Source: Bacillota bacterium (GTDB taxonomy: Bacteria; Bacillota; Clostridia; Lachnospirales; Lachnospiraceae). Taken from it: DNA of 64,000 bases. The notes below the pieces were generated by a model. That model saw only the letters and a program-made list of their open reading frames with translations. It was not told the origin of the DNA and ran no database searches. The position numbers were made by a program, and so were the translations under genes. Shown here piece by piece: positions 8,663 through 16,328 of this stretch (within the stretch, counting starts at the first letter, position 1; each line of letters opens with the position of its first letter). The DNA lies in assembly GCA_902363515.1 (NCBI GenBank), contig CABJAN010000009.1, positions 62,001-126,000 on the forward strand, written 5' to 3'.

Positions 8663-9682
8663 ATGAAGAAAAAAACAATTACAGTTTTCCTTACCGCATT
8701 AGTTGCTATGAATACAATGGCAGGATGTGCAAGCACAACACCAAAAGAGAAAGAAGAGAAAACAGAGATTTCAAAGGAAGAAAAAAGCGAAACAGATGCG
8801 GAAACTGTAAAAGTTACCAGTGTTTTCGGAGAAGATGAAGTAGAACTGGAATATCCAGAAGTTCCCGAAAGAGTTGTAAGCATGGCTGGATTTGCTACAG
8901 AAATGCTGCTGGCTCTTGGACTGGAAGATCATATTGTAGGTTATGCATGGCAGGATAATGAGGTACTTCCACAATATCAGGAGGCTTTTGAAAAGCTGGA
9001 GCCTTTGTGTCCACCAGCTATGGATCCGGGAGAAGAAAAGGTTTTGGCTGCTGAACCGGATTTAGTACTTTCCTGGGCATCCTGGTCTGACGAAGAATAT
9101 TTTAATTACAAGAATTTAGCGAAAAATGGTATCAACGCTTATGGATTCCATTCAGAACGGTGGTCAGGCGGTCATCTGGAAGATGTTTACACGGATTTCC
9201 TGAATATCGGAAAGATTTTCAGAGTGGAGGATAAAGCAGAGGCTCTGGTAAATGAAATGAAGAGCAATATTGAAGAAACTGCAAAAAAGGTAGAAGACAA
9301 AGAAAAGGTATCTGTTTTTGTATGTGATGCTTCTTCTAACGAAGAATCCTGTATGACAGTAGGAGGCGGACTCCCACAGGAACTTTTGGAAAAAGCCGGC
9401 GGAGAGAATGTAGTTACAGATGTAGAGGCAAACTGGGAACGTGGATATAGCTGGGAAAAAATTATTGCAGCAGATCCGGAATGGATTGTCATTGATTATT
9501 ATGCAAGTGCAGATGAAGCAGATGCAGTTTTAAATCTGTTAAAATCTGATCCGCAGTTGAACCAGATGCAGGCTGTTTTAAAGGATCAGATTATTTTAGT
9601 AGGGCTTACGGATATCTCCTGTAGTGAGCGGATTGATGAAACTGTTGCGTTGCTGGCGTCTGAGTTTCATGGCGTAGAATAA
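8663..9682 (+). CDS. FecB/BtuF-family substrate-binding lipoprotein
   Basis: A 339-residue periplasmic-binding-like lipoprotein (class III, Fe3+/B12/heme type). The signal peptide ends at MAGC, and a Lys/Glu/Thr-rich tether leads to the domain PERVVSMAGFATEMLLALGL. It is clearly related to the SBP at 45148: both contain LALGLEDHIV and LNIGKIF followed by a similar helix. AAAAGGAAG precedes the ATG. It is followed by its permease (14 nt) and ATPase. The ligand may be a siderophore, heme, corrinoid or other metal chelate. The shared operator with the nickel-type operon favours a metal chelate, but this is inference. Confidence 0.8.
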   Translation: MKKKTITVFLTALVAMNTMAGCASTTPKEKEEKTEISKEEKSETDAETVKVTSVFGEDEVELEYPEVPERVVSMAGFATEMLLALGLEDHIVGYAWQDNEVLPQYQEAFEKLEPLCPPAMDPGEEKVLAAEPDLVLSWASWSDEEYFNYKNLAKNGINAYGFHSERWSGGHLEDVYTDFLNIGKIFRVEDKAEALVNEMKSNIEETAKKVEDKEKVSVFVCDASSNEESCMTVGGGLPQELLEKAGGENVVTDVEANWERGYSWEKIIAADPEWIVIDYYASADEADAVLNLLKSDPQLNQMQAVLKDQIILVGLTDISCSERIDETVALLASEFHGVE

Positions 9683-9696
9683 GCAGGAGGCCGGCA

Positions 9697-10752
9697 ATGC
9701 TGAAACACATTAAAAAAAGTACCTTTCTTATCCTTTGCGTAGGCATGTTTCTGGTGCTTCTTGGCACAATGGTTTTAGGAATTAATCTGGGCGCAGTGGA
9801 TTTGCGCCCAGATTGGATTTATGAGATTATTTTGAATAATATCACAGGAAAAGAAATTTTCGCGGCAGAATGGAGCAAGTCTGCTCAGAGTATTGTGTGG
9901 GGAATGCGTTTCCCCAAAGTAATTGTATGTGCCTGTGTTGGCGCAGGTCTGAGCCTTACGGGAATTTTAATGCAGGCAATGACCAGAAATTCCCTGGCTG
10001 ACCCTTATATTCTGGGAATTTCCTCAGGAGCTTCCACAGGGGCAACTGCTATACTTCTGGTTGCAGGGGCATTTCCTCTGTTTCAGGGAGTTTCAGTGGG
10101 AATGGGAGCGTTTATAGGAGCCATGCTATCTTCGGTGATTGTTATGGTGCTTGGAGGCGCTTCAGGACGGTTTAGTCCAGGAAAACTGGTGCTGTCAGGA
10201 ACAGCGGTGTCTGCTATTTTTCATGCCATTACGAATCTGCTGATTTTTTTAAGCCCGGATAAGAGAAAAGTGAATTCTGCTCTTTTCTGGATGGAGGGTT
10301 CTTTTTCCAGCGCGGCCTGGGAAGACGTTCTGCCTGCACTGGCAACCCTTCTGGTGATTTTTGCTATTTCTATGGTGATTAACAGAAGTCTGGATACCCT
10401 GCTTTTAGGGGAAGACATTGCCATTACTGTAGGTGTTAATGTGCGTGCTATGAAATTGATTATTGTGCTTTCCTCCTCTTTAGTGACCGGTATTATGGTT
10501 TCTATGAGCGGATGCATTGGCTTTGTAGGATTGATTGTACCACATGTGGCGCGGACACTTATTGGAACTGCCCACAGACGTCTGATTCCTTTTGCCATGC
10601 TTCTGGGAGGTATTTTTATGGTACTGGCAGATATGTTTGCAAGAGTTGTCGTAGCGCCGTCAGAGCTTCCTATTGGTGTTGTAACTGCGCTTTTAGGCGC
10701 TCCGTTCTTCTTGGCAATGCTGAGAAAAAGCGGCTACTCTTTTAGCAAATAA
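9697..10752 (+). CDS. FecCD/BtuC-family permease
   Basis: A 351-residue integral membrane protein of the FecCD family, which normally has 10 helices and works as a homodimer. The conserved segments RFPKVIVCACVGAGLSLTG, NSLADPYILGISSGA and GCIGFVGLIVPHVAR (coupling region to the ATPase) are visible. AGGAGG lies upstream of the ATG. It sits between its binding protein and its ATPase, and a paralogue is at 46279. Confidence 0.85.
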   Translation: MLKHIKKSTFLILCVGMFLVLLGTMVLGINLGAVDLRPDWIYEIILNNITGKEIFAAEWSKSAQSIVWGMRFPKVIVCACVGAGLSLTGILMQAMTRNSLADPYILGISSGASTGATAILLVAGAFPLFQGVSVGMGAFIGAMLSSVIVMVLGGASGRFSPGKLVLSGTAVSAIFHAITNLLIFLSPDKRKVNSALFWMEGSFSSAAWEDVLPALATLLVIFAISMVINRSLDTLLLGEDIAITVGVNVRAMKLIIVLSSSLVTGIMVSMSGCIGFVGLIVPHVARTLIGTAHRRLIPFAMLLGGIFMVLADMFARVVVAPSELPIGVVTALLGAPFFLAMLRKSGYSFSK

Positions 10753-10764
10753 GGGAGAGAATAG

Positions 10765-11565
10765 ATGGAACATATATTAAAGGTAGAAGATTTAAGCTTT
10801 TCAGTAAAAGACCGTGAATTAATCCATCAGATATCCTTTGACATCCCAAGAGGGAGTTTTGTAGGATTAATTGGACCAAACGGATGTGGGAAATCCACAC
10901 TTTTGAAAACCATTTACCGGGTGAATAAGGAATCCGCAGGAGCTGTTTACATCAATGGAAAGAATCTGCAGGAGATGTCAAACAAAGCTGTTGCAAAGCA
11001 AATGGCAGTGGTTACCCAGGAGAATGATATTAATTTTGATTTTTCGGTTATGGAAATGATGATGATTGGCCGCTATGCCCACCGGGGAGTGCTGCAGAAC
11101 AGGGATGTGGATGACGAAAAAATTTGCAGGGAAGCGCTGAAACTGGTGGGAATGCAGGAATTTGAAAAGCGGAGCTTTCTCACTCTTTCCGGAGGGGAGA
11201 AGCAGAGAGTGTTTATTGCCAGTGCATTTTCCAGAAATACAGAGTTAGTGGTGCTGGATGAACCCACCAATCATCTGGATGTGGGATATCAGTTCCAGAT
11301 TATGGATTTAATGAAAGAACAGCAGGGAATTACGGTATTTTCTTCCATTCATGATATGAATATTGCCATGCAATACTGCGATTATATTATTGCTATGAAA
11401 AAAGGACATATTGTGTCCACAGGAACTCCACAGGAGGTTTTAACAGAGAAATTACTAAGTGATTTATTTTCTGTACGGGCACAGATCATAGAACTGGGTA
11501 AGGGGCAGAGACATATACGGTATTTAGGCTCTCTGCATGGGGAAAACCTGGGCATGGGGTTATAA
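10765..11565 (+). CDS. FecE/BtuD-family ABC transporter ATPase
   Basis: A 266-residue ATPase with Walker A GPNGCGKST, signature LSGGEKQRV, Walker B LVVLDEPTNHLD and switch His in SIHDMN. It powers the 8663/9697 importer. GGGAGAG lies 8 nt before the ATG. Its C-terminal tail (from about residue 235) is less conserved. The paralogue at 47367 serves the cobalamin-controlled triad. Confidence 0.85.
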   Translation: MEHILKVEDLSFSVKDRELIHQISFDIPRGSFVGLIGPNGCGKSTLLKTIYRVNKESAGAVYINGKNLQEMSNKAVAKQMAVVTQENDINFDFSVMEMMMIGRYAHRGVLQNRDVDDEKICREALKLVGMQEFEKRSFLTLSGGEKQRVFIASAFSRNTELVVLDEPTNHLDVGYQFQIMDLMKEQQGITVFSSIHDMNIAMQYCDYIIAMKKGHIVSTGTPQEVLTEKLLSDLFSVRAQIIELGKGQRHIRYLGSLHGENLGMGL

Positions 11566-11626
11566 GCAAAGGAAAAGAGCCTGGAATACCAGGAAAATAA
11601 AGGAAAAAAATTTTTTGAAATTTTAT

Positions 11627-11668
11627 CCCCCTGCCAGGCTTGTAAGGCAATGCGGCATCGTGTAATAT
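11627..11668 (+). promoter_or_regulatory. CCCCC-box operator with promoter of a non-coding stretch (site 3)
   Basis: CCCCCTGCCAGGCTTG (11627-11642) overlaps TTGTAA (11640-11645), and TAATAT (11663-11668) follows after 17 nt. This is a good promoter with no long ORF downstream. The first annotated gene start is 270 nt away, beyond a terminator. Box-to-promoter spacing matches sites 1 and 4 exactly. Confidence 0.6.
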
Positions 11669-11674
11669 ACAATT

Positions 11675-11888
11675 ATCGTTACGGTTTTAAATAACGAGAA
11701 TGAATTCACTACATGATGTAGTATGTATACTGCCAACCCTCCGCAAATATGCAGTATACAAAAGTTTATGAATCCTAACAAAGAAGGAAGTATGGCGATG
11801 GCAGGTCATAGTTCCTTTTTTGTTAGGTGTTTCTTCCTAAAATTTGCAAATATATCCCCCAGGGAGGCTTTTGCCCTGGGATTTTTTT
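11675..11888 (+). ncRNA. Candidate small RNA with a CCCTCC loop
   Basis: The start is inferred 7 nt after the -10 of site 3. The sequence can form a 6-bp hairpin (11708-11722) and a perfect 10-bp hairpin (11724-11733 with 11751-11760). The 17-nt loop of the latter exposes CCCTCC (11737-11742), complementary to GGAGGG ribosome sites. A 20-bp hairpin with two mismatches follows (11774-11793 with 11808-11827). It ends at a CCCAGGG/CCCTGGG hairpin followed by seven T (11858-11888). C-rich loops that pair with Shine-Dalgarno sites are known in Firmicute sRNAs such as RsaE/RoxS. Existence and function are inferred. It could instead be an untranslated leader. Confidence 0.4.
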
Positions 11889-11897
11889 GTCTATAAT
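11856..11897 (+). promoter_or_regulatory. CCCCC-box operator with promoter of the DJ-1/CsoR pair (site 4)
   Basis: CCCCCAGGGAGGCTTT (11856-11871) overlaps a weak -35 (TTTTGC, 11869-11874). After exactly 17 nt is a consensus TATAAT (11892-11897). A good -10 with a poor -35 next to the box would fit an activated or tightly controlled promoter. The CsoR-like regulator is encoded downstream, so autoregulation is plausible. Confidence 0.55.
11858..11888 (+). terminator. Terminator overlapping operator site 4
   Basis: CCCAGGG (11858-11864) pairs with CCCTGGG (11874-11880), followed by ATTTTTTTG. It would end transcripts begun at site 3. The same DNA forms the operator and -35 of the following promoter. 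Confidence 0.6.
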
Positions 11898-11937
11898 TAT
11901 TTCCATGACAGGACACAACCGAAAGGATGAGAACGTT

Positions 11938-12525
11938 ATGAATGTAAATGTGATTTTATTTGATGATTTTGAAACTTTGGATGCTTTTGGACCGGTGGAA
12001 CTTTTCGGAAAACTGCCACAGCATTTTCATATCCGATATTTGTCTGTTTCCGGTGATTTAATCAACAGTGTTCATGGTCTGAAGATTTGGACGGATTTCC
12101 TGGTACCGGATGAAATTGACGGAATTTTGCTGATTCCGGGAGGAAAAGGGGCAAGACGCCTTTTGTGGAAGGATGAAAGAAGTTTAAACCTGATTCGAAA
12201 AGCAGCAGAAAATGCAGATTACTGCCTTATGATTGGAAATGGTTCCGCACTGCTGGCCCAGACGGGCATGTTGTATCACAGAACCATTGCGGATTTTCCT
12301 ATGGATGCAAACTGGAACAGAATGTTTACAGCAGGGATTGACAGGATAACAGGAGTAAAAACTGTGATAGATGGGAAACTGTATTCCTGTAACAATACCA
12401 TGAACGGATTTGACACAGCTCTTTGGGCCATTTCTGATATTTTGGATATTACAGAAGCAGAGAAAGCGGCACAGGCTGTTGGTTATGAATGGAGTGAGGA
12501 TGCAGATACCGATGTCTACAGTTAA
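11938..12525 (+). CDS. DJ-1/PfpI-like protein lacking the usual cysteine
   Basis: A 195-residue cytoplasmic protein of the DJ-1/PfpI superfamily. ILFDDFETLDAFGPVELFG is the typical start, and IPGGKGARRL is also present. In most relatives the nucleophile elbow reads V-C-T-G-S. Here it reads I-G-N-G-S, so the reactive cysteine is replaced by glycine. It is therefore probably not an isonitrile hydratase or glyoxalase-type enzyme and may bind a ligand or partner. The ATG at 11938 has a GAAAGGA site, and the upstream in-frame extension lies in the terminator/operator region. Its end overlaps the CsoR-like gene, suggesting co-expression and a linked role. Confidence 0.75.
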   Translation: MNVNVILFDDFETLDAFGPVELFGKLPQHFHIRYLSVSGDLINSVHGLKIWTDFLVPDEIDGILLIPGGKGARRLLWKDERSLNLIRKAAENADYCLMIGNGSALLAQTGMLYHRTIADFPMDANWNRMFTAGIDRITGVKTVIDGKLYSCNNTMNGFDTALWAISDILDITEAEKAAQAVGYEWSEDADTDVYS

Positions 12526-12793
12526 AGAAAAGAAACCAACCTGCGATAAAGCCATGGTGAACCGGATTGCCCGCGCCACAGGCCACCTGAAAACTGTGCG
12601 GAATATGGTAGAAGAAGGGCGGGACTGCAGTGAAGTGCTGATTCAGCTTGCGGCAGTGAAATCAGCGGTAAATGGAGCCGGAAAGGAGATGCTGAAGCAA
12701 TATCTGAATGAGTGTATGGAAGAAGAACTAAAAGAAAAGGATGGGCAGGGACTTAAAAAGTTAAATAAGAGTATTGAAAGTTTTATGAAATAA
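12500..12793 (+). CDS. CsoR/RcnR/CstR-family transcriptional repressor
   Basis: A 97-residue all-helical DUF156-family regulator (NRIARATGHLKTV, then GRDCSEVLIQLAAVKSAVN). The family binds C/G-tract DNA and releases it on sensing Cu(I), Ni/Co, formaldehyde or persulfide. The conserved Cys is at 43. At the position of the Cu/Ni ligand His there is Tyr68, while Cys72 is kept. The C..C pair without His resembles the persulfide sensor CstR more than CsoR or RcnR. An extra Cys15 and His29 could also bind metal. Starts at 12500 (GGAG 5 nt upstream) and 12512 are both possible. It overlaps the DJ-1-like gene and is the best candidate to bind the CCCCC boxes. Confidence 0.8.
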   Translation: MQIPMSTVKEKKPTCDKAMVNRIARATGHLKTVRNMVEEGRDCSEVLIQLAAVKSAVNGAGKEMLKQYLNECMEEELKEKDGQGLKKLNKSIESFMK

Positions 12794-12893
12794 GTTAAAA
12801 AAATTTCATTTTTATGCCAAAGCCTTTTGTGCTATACTGAATATATAGATTGCGAAGTGCAATACGGAGGCACGTACAAATAGGAGGGTTATC

Positions 12894-13997
12894 ATGAAAA
12901 CAGAATTTATTACCTTAAATGAAGAGCGCCAGGTGACGCTGACGGCATATCTGCAGGAGACAGGAGGCGCGTTTCCTTATATTTTGAAAAGACCGGCAAT
13001 TTTAATCTTGCCTGGAGGCGGCTATCAGTATTGTTCAGACAGGGAAGCAGACCCGGTTGCCATGCCTTATTTAAAGGCCGGGTTTCAGGTGTTTATTCTC
13101 CGTTATTCTGTAAATTGCCACAGCGCATGGCCAAATCCACTAAATGACTATGAGCAGGCAATGTCCCTGATTCGCAAAAATGCAGAAGAGTGGAAGGTCT
13201 ATGAAGATAAAATTGCAGTCCTTGGTTTTTCAGCGGGAGGTCATCTGGCGGGATGCGCAGCCACGATGGCAAAGGAGAAGCCAAATGCAGCGCTTTTAGG
13301 ATATGCTGTGACAAAAGCAAGTGATGTGGCCCTTTGTGAGCCAGAAGGACCGGATGTAAATGCAGCGGTGGATGAACATACCTGTCCATGTTTTGTATTT
13401 GCTGCCTGCAATGACCAGATTGTGCCAATTTCCAATTCTCTGGCATTTTTACAGGCACTGGCCCAACATGGTGTGACCTTTGAAAGTCATATTTATGCTT
13501 ATGGCCCACATGGATTTTCTACAGGGGACACCTCTGTTCAGCCTGCAAAGACACAGATGTGCAGTCGTATTCCAAGCTGGGTAGAGGATAGTATCGGATG
13601 GCTTCGGGATGTATTCGGAGAGTTTGGAGAAACCTGTATGGAAGAGCCGAAATGCAAAAGCCATGTAAATGGAGATTTTGAGCCCATGCTTTCAGGAGAT
13701 TGTACATTTGGATATTTGAGAACCTGTCCGGAGGCTGGGGCTGTTATGAAACCTATTCTTGGATGGATACAGGAACACCTGGCAGAAATTATGGAGCATA
13801 CCGGGCTGATACCGGCTAAGACGGTTCAGGAACAGGGAGAAGAATGCTTTTATGCCATAGCGGATGACAGAATGTTGAAGGAAATCCTGCGTTATGCAAA
13901 GCTTCCAAAAGAAGTGGAAAACGGGATTCTTGATGCATTGAGTAAAATTCCAAATCCACGCAGAAAAAGAAAAGATAAAACAGGAGGCGCTGTATGA
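12894..13997 (+). CDS. Alpha/beta-hydrolase (esterase/acetyl-xylan-esterase-like) with C-terminal extension
   Basis: A 367-residue cytoplasmic protein with no signal peptide. Residues 1-245 form a BD-FAE/DLH-like hydrolase. PGGGYQY is the oxyanion motif, GFSAGGH carries the nucleophile serine, an Asp lies near CNDQIVP, and a His in YGPHGF completes the triad. The last ~115 residues (from about FGEFGETC) are not typical of the family and end in a basic tail. AGGAGGG lies before the ATG, and a TATACT at 12833-12838 is a possible -10. It overlaps the next small gene by ATGA. The substrate, probably an acetylated sugar or small ester, is unknown. Confidence 0.75.
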   Translation: MKTEFITLNEERQVTLTAYLQETGGAFPYILKRPAILILPGGGYQYCSDREADPVAMPYLKAGFQVFILRYSVNCHSAWPNPLNDYEQAMSLIRKNAEEWKVYEDKIAVLGFSAGGHLAGCAATMAKEKPNAALLGYAVTKASDVALCEPEGPDVNAAVDEHTCPCFVFAACNDQIVPISNSLAFLQALAQHGVTFESHIYAYGPHGFSTGDTSVQPAKTQMCSRIPSWVEDSIGWLRDVFGEFGETCMEEPKCKSHVNGDFEPMLSGDCTFGYLRTCPEAGAVMKPILGWIQEHLAEIMEHTGLIPAKTVQEQGEECFYAIADDRMLKEILRYAKLPKEVENGILDALSKIPNPRRKRKDKTGGAV

Positions 13998-14224
13998 ACC
14001 CGCGAAAGATGATGGAACTTGCCAGAATGCAGCAGGAATTTAAGAAAAATCATCCCAAAGTATTTCCATTCCTAAAGGCAGCCTCAGAAAAGGCAATGCA
14101 GGAGGGAAGCATTATAGATATCTCTGTGACAACGCCAGCCGGAGAGGTGCTGCGGACCAATATGAAAGTTAGAACCGAAGACCTGGAACTGTTAAAAGAG
14201 TGGAAAAATATGAGAGAGAAGTGA
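13994..14224 (+). CDS. Small conserved-looking protein of unknown function
   Basis: A 76-residue, Met/Lys/Glu-rich soluble protein that starts inside the stop of the esterase gene (ATGA overlap), with GGAGG upstream. It is predicted mostly helical, with a short beta-like segment around IIDISVTTPAGEVLRTNMKV. No domain is recognised. The overlap, ribosome site and following terminator support a real gene co-expressed with the esterase. Confidence 0.6.
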   Translation: MNPRKMMELARMQQEFKKNHPKVFPFLKAASEKAMQEGSIIDISVTTPAGEVLRTNMKVRTEDLELLKEWKNMREK

Positions 14225-14244
14225 TTTTTTCTTTTCAAAAAAAT

Positions 14245-14282
14245 CCCCGGATTATGCTTTTACACATAATTCGGGGAAAATT
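14245..14282. terminator. Bidirectional terminator between convergent genes
   Basis: CCCCGGATTATG (14245-14256) pairs with CATAATTCGGGG (14265-14276), one mismatch, loop 8 nt. T-rich sequence follows on the right and A-rich sequence lies on the left. It sits between the small gene and the convergent HAD gene. Confidence 0.75.
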
Positions 14283-14349
14283 TTATTTGATACAGTTTGT
14301 TTATCTGCCAATTCCTGAACCTCTTCCAAAGATAAACCATTCAGTTCTG

Positions 14350-15183
14350 CTATTTTACCCCAAACTCCAGAAGCTGTTTTAAAGCCTGTTTTTTTCCTGT
14401 GAAATGAATAGCATTTAATCCCTGTGCCCTGGCTTCTGCTACATTATCAATCATGTCATCCAGGAAAACCGCCCTGGAGGGGTCAATGTGGAAATCAGTA
14501 ATCAGTTTCTGAAAGATTTCCGGTTCTGGTTTCAGACAGTGAATCTGCCAGGACATATAGCCTCCGTCCATAAGCTCTAAAAATTTCAGCTCCTTTTGGC
14601 ACCGGTCATACAGTGGTTTGGAAAAATTAGAAAGTATGTAGAGCTTGTAGCCGCGCTTTTTAAAATACTTTATCCAGTCTTTGGTATAGGAATAAAGAGA
14701 AATTGTCTTTCCCATTTCCTGAAACGTCTGACGGATTTCCTGTTCATAGTCAGGATTATTCTCAATAAAAGATTGAAGGATTTCTTCCTCTGTTTTGACA
14801 CCGCGGTCACCCTCTGTCCACTGGGGACTTAAAAACATGGCTTCTGCCACTGCCTGGGCAGTTTTTTCGTCATATTTTAAATCTGCAAGTAATTTCCGGA
14901 AATCATAGCGAACTAATACTTTCCCAAGATCAAAAATTAAAGTATCAATTTTGTCTGTCTCAGGAGCAATCCGCGCGATGATATCATCCTTTGGATGGGT
15001 CCACTTATATACCAGCAGAAATGCATAGAGCAAAATCGGAATGATAACCGTGGCAAAGAGAGAAGCCATCAGCATATTGCCAGCCTGGGAATGATCCGTG
15101 AGGGCAAAAACAAGAGACAGGACATACATGCCTGCCAACAGGAGGATTCCAAGGACTGCCAAGAGTCGTTTTAAGTTTTTCAC
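14350..15183 (-). CDS. Membrane-anchored HAD-family hydrolase
   Basis: A 277-residue protein. Two N-terminal membrane helices (roughly residues 7-28 and 39-60) precede a HAD hydrolase domain (about 77-277). That domain has the nucleophile motif DLGKVLVRYD, the Ser motif ILSNFS, and the Lys and DD motifs KPEPEIF and FLDDMIDN. The first Asp is followed by LG, not the usual xD, a variant common in epoxide-hydrolase-like HAD proteins. The GTG at 15183 is chosen because GGGAG lies 7 nt upstream. An ATG at 15282 would add residues across the divergent gene start. The substrate is unknown. The catalytic part should face the cytoplasm. Confidence 0.7.
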   Translation of the reverse strand: MKNLKRLLAVLGILLLAGMYVLSLVFALTDHSQAGNMLMASLFATVIIPILLYAFLLVYKWTHPKDDIIARIAPETDKIDTLIFDLGKVLVRYDFRKLLADLKYDEKTAQAVAEAMFLSPQWTEGDRGVKTEEEILQSFIENNPDYEQEIRQTFQEMGKTISLYSYTKDWIKYFKKRGYKLYILSNFSKPLYDRCQKELKFLELMDGGYMSWQIHCLKPEPEIFQKLITDFHIDPSRAVFLDDMIDNVAEARAQGLNAIHFTGKKQALKQLLEFGVK

Positions 15184-15242
15184 ATCATAATCTCCCTTGT
15201 TTAGAATATCTATTATTATAATAATTTTGGAAGGAATCGTCA

Positions 15243-16178
15243 ATGTATAAAGTATCCTTAGACAGGTTTTTAGGTTATACATACGAAAATATGCAAAATG
15301 ATTTGGGGATTTTTGCCCGCATTTTTCCGGAAACTATACAAATTGACAGCATGGGACGGACAGAAGATAACAGAGAGCTGTATCACTTTCGAATTGGCAG
15401 TGCCAATGCACCAAAAAAAGTTCTGATTTTTGGTGGAATACACGGACGGGAATATATGACCAGCCAGCTGCTTATGGAGCAGACCACAGAATTTCTCATG
15501 AAATTGTGCAGAACCCGGTGCAAAGAATATGAAAAAATCATGGAGGGAAAAGCAATTCATATCGTTCCTATGGCAAATCCGGATGGAGTTACCATTAGCC
15601 AAATGGGAGCAATGGGAATAAAAAATCCAGATTTGAAAAGCATGGTAGAGGAAATTGCCTTACGGGAAGGAGGAAGGCATCCACAGGGAAATTATTTTAG
15701 CAGGTGGAAGGCCAATGCAAAAGGTGTGGATTTAAACAGAAATTTTGATGCCTTGTGGGAAAACTGTGAAGATGCAGTGCAGCAGCCTTCCAGAGAATGC
15801 TATAAAGGTGCAAATCCAGAGTCGGAAACAGAATCCAGGGCACTGGCAGAATTAACCAGACAAGAAGGATTTTTGCGTACAATCAGCTATCATTCTTCCG
15901 GTGCAGTGATTTATTGGGATTTTTATCAGGAAGGAGAGCTGCGTCTAAATACATGGAAATTTGCCAAAGCAATGGGAGAAATTACAGGATATGAGGTGCT
16001 TGGGAAAAACGGGGAACAAAGTTCTGGTGGATACAAAGACTGGGCACTTTTAAAAATGGGAATTCCAAGTCTTACCATAGAGATCGGAAGGCTGGAATCG
16101 CCTCTTCCGGCTTCCAGCTTTGGAGAGATTTTTATGGAAAACAGAGGTGTATGGGAAGAAGCACTTGCCGGTTTATAA
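15243..16178 (+). CDS. M14-family zinc carboxypeptidase
   Basis: A 311-residue metallopeptidase. Zinc ligands are seen in GGIHGREY (H and E) and in SYHSSG (H), with the substrate-binding VDLNRNFD and a candidate catalytic Glu in TIEIGRLE. It has no signal peptide, so it may act in the cytoplasm like MpaA, which trims peptidoglycan-derived peptides. That role is an inference. GGAAGG lies 8 nt before the ATG. The gene is divergent from the HAD gene (59 nt between starts). Confidence 0.8.
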   Translation: MYKVSLDRFLGYTYENMQNDLGIFARIFPETIQIDSMGRTEDNRELYHFRIGSANAPKKVLIFGGIHGREYMTSQLLMEQTTEFLMKLCRTRCKEYEKIMEGKAIHIVPMANPDGVTISQMGAMGIKNPDLKSMVEEIALREGGRHPQGNYFSRWKANAKGVDLNRNFDALWENCEDAVQQPSRECYKGANPESETESRALAELTRQEGFLRTISYHSSGAVIYWDFYQEGELRLNTWKFAKAMGEITGYEVLGKNGEQSSGGYKDWALLKMGIPSLTIEIGRLESPLPASSFGEIFMENRGVWEEALAGL

Positions 16179-16189
16179 GAAAGAAAATA

Positions 16190-16213
16190 GAGGCTGCTTA
16201 CGGTCACAGCCTC
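16190..16213. terminator. Hairpin between convergent genes
   Basis: GAGGCTG (16190-16196) pairs with CAGCCTC (16207-16213). On the - strand it is followed by TATTTTCTTT and may terminate the CorC-like gene. A second hairpin, GGGGCGCTGC with GCAGCATCCCC, lies at 16265-16291. No gene is seen in 16179-16328. Confidence 0.55.
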
Positions 16214-16328
16214 ATTAAAAAGGGGAGGATAAAGTATTTCTACTTTTTCTTTTGTCGTCTGCAAGGGGCGCTGCGGATTTGCAGCATCCCCTCGTGGACT
16301 ATTTGTAGTATACCCGGGTTTTTGGAGT

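Noticed and set aside
11798..11896. A 30-odd-codon ORF beginning MAGHSSFF… with AAGGAAG upstream
   Set aside because: It runs through both arms of the hairpin and the terminator T-run. Its hydrophobic codons come from the T-rich structure, so a coding role is less likely than an RNA.
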